In this document: positions 34,056 to 41,031 of the stretch, in pieces | Layout of the letters: every line of letters begins with the position of its first letter | How positions within the stretch are numbered: position 1 is the first letter of the stretch | NCBI GenBank assembly: GCA_963724435.1 | Contig: CAVRUN010000021.1 | Span: forward strand, 62,001 to 126,000 | Source: AP-15 sp963724435 | Lineage (GTDB): Bacteria > Pseudomonadota > Alphaproteobacteria > ATCC43930 > CGMCC-115725 | DNA: 64,000 nucleotides | Reading direction: 5' to 3' | Program-made: the position numbers and the translations under genes | The notes under the pieces: generated by a model | The model's input: only the letters and a program-made list of their open reading frames with translations | What the model was told of the DNA's origin: nothing | Database searches by the model: none

Positions 34056-34871
34056 ATGTCGGAAGTGACGATCAGCTTTGTTGTGCCTGCCTACAACGAA
34101 GAAGCGTTGATCGCCTCGTGCTTGTACGCAATTTTGGCAGAGACCTCGCGTATTGGCTGCGGCGCGGAAATCATTGTCGTCGACAACAACAGCACCGATC
34201 GGACGCGGCAAATCGTAGCGGCAATTCCGGGAGTTGTCATCGTCGATGAGCCGCAGCGAGGTCTCGTGCAGGCACGGCGGGCGGGCTGCCTTGCCGCACG
34301 GGGTAGCTTGATCGCCAATATCGACGCCGACACGATGATCCCTCCGGGCTGGCTCGACACGGTACTCGCCGAGTTCGCCAAGCGGCCTGGTCTGGCGGCG
34401 CTGAGCGGCCCGTTTATTCATTATGACGCGCCGCGATCGGTTCGAGTGACCGTCGCGATCTTTTATCGGTTTGCTTTTGTCAGCTACCTGGCGGTTCGCT
34501 TTGTCTTTCGCGCCGGCTCGATGATGCAAGGCGGCAATTTCGTCATCCGCAAGAGCGCTCTCGACGCCGTCGAAGCATTCAACTCGAATTTCAGCTTTTA
34601 CGGCGAAGACACCGAACTGGCGCGGCGCTTGAGCAAGGCCGGCGGCGTCAAGTTCTCGTTCGGCTTGCCGGCGTTCTCGTCGGGCCGGCGGCTCGCGGCG
34701 GAAGGGCTATTCCACGTCGCTTTTCAATACAGCATGAACTACCTTTGGACAGTGATGTTCAAGCAGCCGTTTACAATGGACTGGCTGGACTTCCGCCACC
34801 CGGCTGGCAACACCGACCGGGCCGAATTGGCCGCCGCGGCGTCGACGCGCGGCGATCCACCCCCGCGCTAG
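34056..34871 (+). CDS. glycosyltransferase family 2 protein
   Basis: 271 residues from ATG 34056 (GGGAGGAG upstream). GT-A fold: SFVVPAYNEEALIASCLYAIL, IIVVDNNSTDRT, a DxD motif in LIANIDADTMIPPGWL, and YGEDTELARRLSKAG for the acceptor side. One central hydrophobic stretch (IFYRFAFVSYLAVRFVFRAG) may bind membrane. It transfers a sugar from a nucleotide donor; likely lipid acceptor given its neighbours (inference). Confidence 0.85.
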   Translation: MSEVTISFVVPAYNEEALIASCLYAILAETSRIGCGAEIIVVDNNSTDRTRQIVAAIPGVVIVDEPQRGLVQARRAGCLAARGSLIANIDADTMIPPGWLDTVLAEFAKRPGLAALSGPFIHYDAPRSVRVTVAIFYRFAFVSYLAVRFVFRAGSMMQGGNFVIRKSALDAVEAFNSNFSFYGEDTELARRLSKAGGVKFSFGLPAFSSGRRLAAEGLFHVAFQYSMNYLWTVMFKQPFTMDWLDFRHPAGNTDRAELAAAASTRGDPPPR

Positions 34872-34908
34872 GGGTGGGTCGGGGCATCGTCGTGGTTCAG
34901 GTCGCACC

Positions 34909-35952
34909 GTGAAGATAGCCCTCGTTACCGACGCTTGGGCGCCGCAGGTGAACGGGGTTGTGCGCACCTTGTCGACTCTGGCCGACGGGTTGACCGCCGC
35001 CGGCCATCAGGTTCTGGCGGTGACTCCCAATCTGTTTCGCACGCTACCGTGCCCGACCGATCCAGCGATCCGGCTGGCCATTGTCGGCCGTCGCCGTGTT
35101 TCGCGGGTGCTCGATGCTTTTGGGCCCGATACGATCCACATTGCGACGGAAGGCCCACTGGGTTTGGCCGCACGCGCCTATTGCGTCGACCGACACCGCT
35201 CTTTTACCAGCTCTTTCCACACCAAATTTCCCGAATACTTGAATGCGCGTCTCGGCCTGCCGGTGTCGCTCGGCTATGCCGCATTACGCTGGTTTCACGC
35301 GCGGTCGAGTGCTGTCATGGTTGCGACCGAAACGGTGCGACGCGAACTCCTGCGGCGCGCCTTTCCGCGCGTGGTTCCGTGGACCCGCGGGGTCGACGCG
35401 GATTTGTTCCGGCCCGGCGGGCCGCCGGCGATTGTCCTGCCGCGGCCGGTTTTTCTGTATGTCGGCCGCATATCGCCGGAAAAGAATTTGCCTGACTTCC
35501 TCGATCTCGACTTGCCTGGATCAAAACTCGTCGTCGGCGATGGACCGTTACTTGCTGGATTGCGGCGCCGCTATCCGCAAATTTACTTTGCCGGCCAGCA
35601 AGATGGCGAGGCGTTGATCCGACACTACGCCGCGGCGGATGTGTTCGTATTGCCGAGCCGAACCGAGACGTTTGGGCTGGTGCTTCTGGAGGCGCTTGCC
35701 TGTGGCTTGCCAGTAGCGGCATTGCCGGTTCCCGGTCCACTCGATGTAATCGGCGAGAACGGCCCGGGTGTGCTTGATCAGGATTTGCGGAATGCTGCGC
35801 TTGGAGCGCTTGCAATACCGCGGGAGCTCTGCCGCGCTCACGCCCTGCGCTTTTCCTGGCGCGCTTGCATTGACCAGTTTGTCTCCAACCTCGCGGCATC
35901 GAGGCGCTTGCCGGCGGCCAATTCCGTGGATCCGGCCGCAGCGAAAGCCTGA
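34909..35952 (+). CDS. glycosyltransferase family 4 (MgtA/SQD2-like) protein
   Basis: 347 residues from the GTG at 34909. GT-B fold: N-terminal KIALVTDAWAPQVNGVVRTL, the loop typical of diacylglycerol and phosphatidylinositol glycosyltransferases; SFTSSFHTKFPEYLNARLGLP in the N-terminal domain; VGRISPEKNLPDFLDL linking to the donor domain; and the retaining EX7E motif in SRTETFGLVLLEALACGLPV. This group includes enzymes that make glycolipids from diacylglycerol. PlcP would provide that diacylglycerol, so the two fit a common pathway. Last gene of the set. Confidence 0.85.
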   Translation: MKIALVTDAWAPQVNGVVRTLSTLADGLTAAGHQVLAVTPNLFRTLPCPTDPAIRLAIVGRRRVSRVLDAFGPDTIHIATEGPLGLAARAYCVDRHRSFTSSFHTKFPEYLNARLGLPVSLGYAALRWFHARSSAVMVATETVRRELLRRAFPRVVPWTRGVDADLFRPGGPPAIVLPRPVFLYVGRISPEKNLPDFLDLDLPGSKLVVGDGPLLAGLRRRYPQIYFAGQQDGEALIRHYAAADVFVLPSRTETFGLVLLEALACGLPVAALPVPGPLDVIGENGPGVLDQDLRNAALGALAIPRELCRAHALRFSWRACIDQFVSNLAASRRLPAANSVDPAAAKA

Positions 35953-35977
35953 CCAGTGCTGCCGCTAAGTCGAGCCT

Positions 35978-36006
35978 GCAGCCCCGGATCGCGCGGACGG
36001 GGCTGC
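35978..36006. terminator. hairpin between convergent genes
   Basis: Eight-bp stem gcagcccc (35978-35985) / ggggctgc (35999-36006) with a 13-nt loop, between the GT4 stop and the convergent lipocalin-like stop. No T-tract on either side, so termination is only plausible. Confidence 0.35.
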
Positions 36007-36037
36007 GCCAGCCCGGCCGATCACAGCAAACGCGCCG

Positions 36038-36430
36038 CTATTCGGCGGCGATGCGCTGCCAAGTGATCTCGCGGTGCTCGGTAGTGGGTCCGGCGCCGCG
36101 CGGCGGAGGCAACAGGATCATGTGCTCGCCGTCGAAGCGGACCCCGCGCACTTGGTCGCTGCCGATCCGGCTCGGATCCGAGGCGGCATCGACCCGTGTG
36201 ACGAGCCGAGTACCGTCGAAGGTATAATTACCGCAATACGAGCTGTATTCGCGGGTGTTGCCCGGTGGCAGTTCGGGCCTGCCGTCGCACACCACCGACA
36301 TCATTCGCCCGTCACCGGTAAAGGTGACGCGGCCCAGCGCCTTTCCGCCATAGGGTGGCGGTAGCGCATTTCCGGCTGCATCCCGGGCGGAGGCGTGGAC
36401 CAATTTCCAGGTCCCGATGATCGACGGCAT
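36038..36430 (-). CDS. lipocalin-like domain protein
   Basis: 130 residues. Starts MPSIIGTWKLVHASARDAAGNALPPPYG, followed by GRVTFTGDGRMMSVVCDGRPELPPG and YSSYCGNYTFDGTRLVTRVDAAS, the pattern of the Lipocalin_5 domain of small cytoplasmic barrels. Relatives are found near polyketide or catabolic genes with no settled function. ATG preceded by GGAGGAAT. Divergent from the FAH-family gene. Confidence 0.8.
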   Translation of the reverse strand: MPSIIGTWKLVHASARDAAGNALPPPYGGKALGRVTFTGDGRMMSVVCDGRPELPPGNTREYSSYCGNYTFDGTRLVTRVDAASDPSRIGSDQVRGVRFDGEHMILLPPPRGAGPTTEHREITWQRIAAE

Positions 36431-36510
36431 GCGAATTCCTCCAGGTTGAGGTAAACATTTGAGGCACCGAGGCTAGGATAAGCCTCTAATCAAAATCGAG
36501 GAGACGGAAG

Positions 36511-37296
36511 ATGCGCTGGATCCGGTTCGAGACCAATGGCCATGCGGCGTACGGCATCGTCGAGGGCGACATGGTGACCGAAGTCAAGGGCGACCCGTTT
36601 GCCGGGTACGAAAAGACGGCAACTCGGCACCGGATTTCGTCGGTGAAATTGCTGGTGCCGGTCGAGCCGCGAACCTTTTATTGTGCCGGCCTCAACTACG
36701 CCGAGCATGTGATCGAAGCGGCGAGAAAGCGTGGCCAGGAGCCGAATTTGCCAAAGGCAGCCGATATCGGCTACCGCGCCAACAACGCGCTGATCGCGCA
36801 TGGCGAGGCGATCGTTATCCCAAAGGATGCGACCGAGCGCGTGCAATATGAGGGTGAACTCGTCGCCGTGATCGGCAAGAAGGCCAAACACCTGAGCGAA
36901 GCCGACGCACTCTCGTGTGTGTTCGGCTGGACGATCGGCAACGATATGAGCGAGCGCACCTGGCAGGCCAATGACCGCACGTTGTGGCGCGCCAAAAACG
37001 CCGACACCTTCAAACCGATGGGGCCATGGATCGAGACCGATTTCAATCTCGATGCGGCCGAGACCATCATCCGCGTCAACGGCCAGGAAAAGGATCACTT
37101 CAAGACCAGCCACATGCTGTTCGGCCCGGCGACCTTTATCAGCCGCATGTCGCAGTATTTGACGCTTTACCCCGGCGACGTCGTGTGGATGGGCACCGAG
37201 GGGGCGCCCGAGAACGTCAAGCACGGCGATACGATCGATATCGAAATCACCGGCATCGGCACTCTGACCAACCCGGTCGTGCGCGAAGGCATGTAG
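36511..37296 (+). CDS. fumarylacetoacetate hydrolase family protein
   Basis: 261 residues. Metal-binding Glu pair in VQYEGELVAVIGK and preceding FYCAGLNYAEHVIEA, then GWTIGNDMSERTWQ, GPWIETDFNLDAAETIIRVNGQ, and YLTLYPGDVVWMGTEGAPENVKHGD, all standard FAH C-terminal domain features. Members hydrolyse or decarboxylate acylpyruvates and aromatic ring-fission products. GAGGAGACGGAAG precedes the start. The MFS transporter 185 nt downstream may bring in its substrate (inference). Confidence 0.9.
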   Translation: MRWIRFETNGHAAYGIVEGDMVTEVKGDPFAGYEKTATRHRISSVKLLVPVEPRTFYCAGLNYAEHVIEAARKRGQEPNLPKAADIGYRANNALIAHGEAIVIPKDATERVQYEGELVAVIGKKAKHLSEADALSCVFGWTIGNDMSERTWQANDRTLWRAKNADTFKPMGPWIETDFNLDAAETIIRVNGQEKDHFKTSHMLFGPATFISRMSQYLTLYPGDVVWMGTEGAPENVKHGDTIDIEITGIGTLTNPVVREGM

Positions 37297-37393
37297 CCGG
37301 CCGAAGGAGCGACCGGCGCCCGCACATCATACAAATATCGGCTCTCGGCGAGGCGAGGGCCGGTTTGACAGCGGGCGGCGTGCGATCTTAGGA

Positions 37394-37465
37394 TCGCCTG
37401 CGACACAGGCGACCGGAGAACCGGCGCTCAAAACGACAAAACGGGGCCGCAAAGCCGGCCCTTTT
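37394..37465 (+). promoter_or_regulatory. structured leader with tandem hairpins before the MFS transporter
   Basis: Hairpins read in order: tcgcctg/caggcga (37394-37412), ccgg-agaa-ccgg, then gggccg/cggccc (37444-37461) directly followed by tttt. The last could act as a terminator or attenuator; GGAGAG and the start codon follow within 20 nt. The blocks CACAGGC and CGCAAAGCC faintly recall a c-di-GMP-I aptamer, but the full consensus is not met. Leader function is inferred from structure and position. Confidence 0.4.
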
Positions 37466-37481
37466 GAACAGGAGAGTGGGT

Positions 37482-38822
37482 ATGCATCAAGACGCCATTG
37501 TTGCGTCCGTTCCCTGGTATCGTACGCTCAACCGCGAACAGTGGCGGGTCCTCGTCGCCTCGAACCTCGCCTGGCTGTTCGACGGGTTCGAGATCCAGGC
37601 ATTGTTCCTGACCGTCGGCTTTGCGCTGCACCAGTTGCTGGTTCCAGCGGATTTTCCTGCCCTACCGCGCTACGCCGGCTATGTTTTGGCGACCACCGTG
37701 TTCGGTTGGGCGACGGGAGGCGTCATCGGCGGCATCATCGCCGATTATATCGGCCGCAAGCGGACGATGATGCTGGCGATCCTCGCTTATTCCTTGACCA
37801 CCGGGTTGAGCGCCGTCGCCTGGAATTGGCAGTCTTTCGCGATATTGCGGTTTCTCGTCGGCGTCGGGATCGGCTCGGAATGGGCGACCGGCGCCTCGAT
37901 CGTCTCGGAATTGTGGCCGGACCACGCGCGCGGCAAGGGCGGCGGGTTATTACAGAGTGGCGCCGGGATCGGCAGCTTTATCGCTGCGGCCGTGTGGCTC
38001 GTGATTGGCGGGCTGGGCCCGCATTCCTGGCGACTGATGTACCTGGTAGGAGTCCTGCCGGCATTGCTGGTGCTGTGGATCTGGCGCGGCATGCCGGAAT
38101 CGGCGCGCTGGGAAGAGGCTGACCAACGCCGCCGCGCGGCGCGCGATATGCACCGTAGCGGAGCCGTGCTCGACGGCGAAGCCGCGGCATTGACGCGCTT
38201 CACGGTCACCGACATGTTCCTCGACCATAGTGTCCGCGGGCGACTGATCGCCGCGTTTCTGATGATGTTCTCGGTCACGTTCGGCTTCTGGGGTGTCGCC
38301 ACTTTCATCCCGACCTATGTCGGCACGGTTGCCGCCAAGGCCGGGTTGTCGGCCCCTTACTACTCGGCGATCGCCGGACTGGTCGGCACTGCCGCCTCGA
38401 TATTCGGCTTTGTTGGATTGGGCTTTCTTGCCGACGGGATTGGCCGCAAGCCGACGACGATGCTGTGGTATGCGATGTGCCTGATCCTGACGCCGGTCGT
38501 CTATATGTGGGCGAAGGGCATGCCCGCCCTGCTCGTCGCGGTTACCGTGTTTGGCTTTTTCACCGGCGGGATCTGGTCGTGGGCGCCGATCTGGCTACCC
38601 GAGCTGTTTCCTACCCGGATGCGCGGTACTGCCGTCGCGTTCTGCTTTAACGCGCCGCGCTGGATCTCCTGTATCGGCCCGCTGATCGCCGGCACGCTGA
38701 TCGTCAGCCTCGGCGGTTATGGCCCGGCGGCGACGATCGTCGGCCTGTTCTTTATTATTGGGGTGATTACCGCGCCGTTTCTGCCGGAGACCCGAGGCCG
38801 GCCGCTACCCCACACGGTGTGA
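37482..38822 (+). CDS. MFS transporter (aromatic acid/sugar-acid type)
   Basis: 446 residues from ATG 37482, which has CAGGAGAG upstream. N-terminus RTLNREQWRVLVASNLAWLFDGFEIQALFL is typical of the sialate/aromatic-acid H+ symporter branch. MFS signature after helix 2: GGIIADYIGRKRTMML; GVGIGSEWATGASIVSELWP on helix 4-5; FLADGIGRKPTTMLWY in the second half; LPELFPTRMRGTAVAF near helix 11. About 12 transmembrane segments. Likely imports a carboxylic acid processed by the upstream FAH-family enzyme (inference). Confidence 0.9.
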   Translation: MHQDAIVASVPWYRTLNREQWRVLVASNLAWLFDGFEIQALFLTVGFALHQLLVPADFPALPRYAGYVLATTVFGWATGGVIGGIIADYIGRKRTMMLAILAYSLTTGLSAVAWNWQSFAILRFLVGVGIGSEWATGASIVSELWPDHARGKGGGLLQSGAGIGSFIAAAVWLVIGGLGPHSWRLMYLVGVLPALLVLWIWRGMPESARWEEADQRRRAARDMHRSGAVLDGEAAALTRFTVTDMFLDHSVRGRLIAAFLMMFSVTFGFWGVATFIPTYVGTVAAKAGLSAPYYSAIAGLVGTAASIFGFVGLGFLADGIGRKPTTMLWYAMCLILTPVVYMWAKGMPALLVAVTVFGFFTGGIWSWAPIWLPELFPTRMRGTAVAFCFNAPRWISCIGPLIAGTLIVSLGGYGPAATIVGLFFIIGVITAPFLPETRGRPLPHTV

Positions 38823-38834
38823 GGCGCGGCCTGC

Positions 38835-39326
38835 TTATGGCGCCGGCAGGGTCCGCACCATGACCGTGCCGGCGAGAAAATCGTGCAAGGTGCGCCGGCG
38901 GCGGTTGAACAGCGCGACGAGCAGGATCAGCGAACAGGTCACCCCGATCGTGATGTAGAACAGCGCGGTCTGGATCAGCGCCTGCAGAAAGCTCGGCCGC
39001 TCGCCGGTTACCGAGCGCAATTCGAGATCAAAGCAGCGCATGCCAAAGGTCGCCGAGCGCGAGCCGCTCAGCAACAGCGTGTGATAAGCGAGCGGGATCA
39101 GCCCAAAGAGGAACCACAGCAGCGGCCCAAGCAACCCAAAGCTCAACAGCCACAGCACCGCGAATGCGATCCACACAGCAATCGCGATGACACCGATAAA
39201 CAATAGGTCCAGCATGTACGCCATGACCCGGCGCCATAGCACGCCTTCGTAAAGCTCGGGAAAGGCGGCCGGGTCGGGAATGGCGAAATGGTCGGCGGCC
39301 CAGGGAAAGTCGTATCCAGCGGTCAC
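38835..39326 (-). CDS. RDD family membrane protein
   Basis: 163 residues if started at the GTG at 39324-39326. The frame stays open to 39716, but the upstream part has no family sequence and overlaps the DUF1330 gene. RDD features: LWRRVMAYMLDLLFIGVIAIAVWIAF with the Arg...Asp pair, then a second hydrophobic block, YHTLLLSGSRSATFGMRCFDLELRSVTGERPSFLQAL, and RRRTLHDFLAGTVMV at the end, the conserved terminal aspartate region. Role unknown; some RDD proteins transport Na+ or compatible solutes. Convergent with the MFS gene, 12 nt apart. Confidence 0.8.
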   Translation of the reverse strand: MTAGYDFPWAADHFAIPDPAAFPELYEGVLWRRVMAYMLDLLFIGVIAIAVWIAFAVLWLLSFGLLGPLLWFLFGLIPLAYHTLLLSGSRSATFGMRCFDLELRSVTGERPSFLQALIQTALFYITIGVTCSLILLVALFNRRRRTLHDFLAGTVMVRTLPAP

Positions 39327-39452
39327 ATTGAGCCCCAGATAGCGAGTTGACGCCGAGCATGTGGGGATGCCGCAGGCCGCGGCAAGCGGGTGGTTGACCG
39401 TCCTGTGATAGATTAGGCTGGCGCTCCACGCACCCCAGTTAAGGAAGATCCC

Positions 39453-39740
39453 GTGCCTGCTTACATTATTGCCGACGTTAAAGTAACGAATGCCGCCGGC
39501 TACGAGCCCTATCGCCCGCTGGCCGCCGCCAGCATCGCCCGCTTTGGCGGACGTTTTCTGGTCCGCGGCGGCAAGGCCGAGTTGCTTGAAGGCGCCGGCG
39601 AGCCGGAGCGGACCGTCGTCATCGAGTTTCCCGATGCCGATACCGCGCGGCGTTGGTATCACTCCGATGAATACCAGCAAGCCCTGAAAATCCGGCAAGC
39701 CAATTCGACCGCGCACGTGATCCTGGTCGAGGGCGCCTAG
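39453..39740 (+). CDS. DUF1330 domain protein
   Basis: 95 residues, GTG start at 39453 with AAGGAAG upstream. Pattern AYIIADVKVTNAAGYEPYRPLAAASIARFGGRFLVRGG and VVIEFPDADTARRWYHSDEYQQALKIRQ is the DUF1330 ferredoxin-like (dimeric alpha-beta barrel) fold. Small cytoplasmic protein common in proteobacteria; no confirmed function. Convergent with the ilvA-like gene. Confidence 0.9.
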   Translation: MPAYIIADVKVTNAAGYEPYRPLAAASIARFGGRFLVRGGKAELLEGAGEPERTVVIEFPDADTARRWYHSDEYQQALKIRQANSTAHVILVEGA

Positions 39741-39786
39741 CTGGCAGCAAGTAGCCGCCCGACTGGCTCAGGGAAATGGCGCGCGC

Positions 39787-41031
39787 CTATTCGAGATCGT
39801 CGCCGCTCTCTGAGAGAAGGAGGCGGGTCGGGAAACCGGCTTGGTTGAGGGCGTTTATCAACAGTTCGACATGCCGCCGGTTCTGGGTTTCGACGACGAC
39901 GTCGAGTTCGGCGCGCTTGACCGAGGTGTCGTGAAATAGCCGCTGATGGTGAACCTCGACAATGTTGCCGGCGTGCTTGCCGATGATCCCCGAGACCCGC
40001 GACAGCGCTCCCGGGACATCGGGTAATTCGGCGCGCAGGCGCACCAGTCGCCCTTCGCGTACTAAACCGCGCATCAGGATCGAGGCTAGCAGCCGACCGT
40101 CAATGTTGCCGCCGCTGACGACAACCGCAACCCGCTTGCCGGCAAAGCGCTCGGTTGCGGCGAGCACCGCGGCAATCCCGCTGGCGCCCGCACCCTCGAC
40201 AATCAGCCTCTGCTTTTCGAGCAGGATTTCGACCGCACTCTCGATTGCCGGCTCATCGACCAGCAGGATGTCGGACACCAACTCCTCGACCACGCGGCGC
40301 GTCAGCCGCCCCGGTTGTTTGACCGCGATGCCTTCCGCCAACGTCATCTGCTCGGCCGGTGGACCCGGGTCCTCGCCGCGTATCAGCCGGTACATCGATG
40401 GATAGAGTGCCGCTTCTACGCCGATGATTTCGATATCGGGTGCGAGCGCTTGGGCTGCGATGGCGATGCCGGAGACCAGCCCGCCGCCGCCAATCGGCAC
40501 GACAATCGTGTCAAGATCGCGCAGGTCGTCGAGCAATTCGAGTGCGATCGTCCCTTGTCCGGCAATGACGGCCGGGTCGTCATAGGGGTGCACAAAGCTG
40601 AGGCCTCGTTCGCGGCTGAGGGCGTGCGCGGCTTCGCCGGCAGCGGTGAGACCTTCACCCTTTAGCAGCACGCTGGCGCCAAACGCCTCTGTGCGGTCTA
40701 TTTTGGTGAAGGGCGTGCCCTCCGGCATGACGATCGTCGCCGGGATCCCGAGACGCTGGGCATGATAGGCGACCCCTTGGGCGTGGTTTCCGGCGGACAT
40801 CGCAACGACCCCGGTGCGGCGCTGCTCGGGCGTCAGGGTCAGCAGCTTATTCAAGGCGCCGCGCTCTTTGAATGAGCCGGTGCGATGCAAGGTTTCGAGC
40901 TTTAGATAGATCTCGGCGCCGGCCAGTTCAGATAAGGCCGGGGCGGCAACAGTCGGGGTTCGCGCGACCGCGCCCGCAATTGCTGCCGCGGCCTTGCGGA
41001 TGTCGGCGATTGTGACCGGCAGATCATTCAT
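39787..41031 (-). CDS. ilvA: threonine ammonia-lyase
   Basis: 414 residues from the ATG at 41029-41031. PLP-dependent deaminase converting threonine (or serine) to 2-oxobutyrate and ammonia. PLP lysine Lys55 in TGSFKERGALNKL; NHAQGVAYHAQRLGIPATIVMP; PLP phosphate loop VPIGGGGLVSGIA. A C-terminal ACT-like domain (RLRAELPDVPGALSRVSGIIGKHAGNIVEVHHQR) is of the single-ACT catabolic/biosynthetic type often found in alphaproteobacteria. The start overlaps the end of the penicillin acylase gene by 8 nt, so the two are translationally linked. Confidence 0.92.
   Translation of the reverse strand: MNDLPVTIADIRKAAAAIAGAVARTPTVAAPALSELAGAEIYLKLETLHRTGSFKERGALNKLLTLTPEQRRTGVVAMSAGNHAQGVAYHAQRLGIPATIVMPEGTPFTKIDRTEAFGASVLLKGEGLTAAGEAAHALSRERGLSFVHPYDDPAVIAGQGTIALELLDDLRDLDTIVVPIGGGGLVSGIAIAAQALAPDIEIIGVEAALYPSMYRLIRGEDPGPPAEQMTLAEGIAVKQPGRLTRRVVEELVSDILLVDEPAIESAVEILLEKQRLIVEGAGASGIAAVLAATERFAGKRVAVVVSGGNIDGRLLASILMRGLVREGRLVRLRAELPDVPGALSRVSGIIGKHAGNIVEVHHQRLFHDTSVKRAELDVVVETQNRRHVELLINALNQAGFPTRLLLSESGDDLE

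Noticed and set aside
37394..37465. A c-di-GMP-I riboswitch
   Set aside because: Only short blocks (CACAGGC, CGCAAAGCC) resemble the aptamer; the GCAAACC segment and tetraloop/receptor arrangement are not present, so it is reported only as an unexplained leader.
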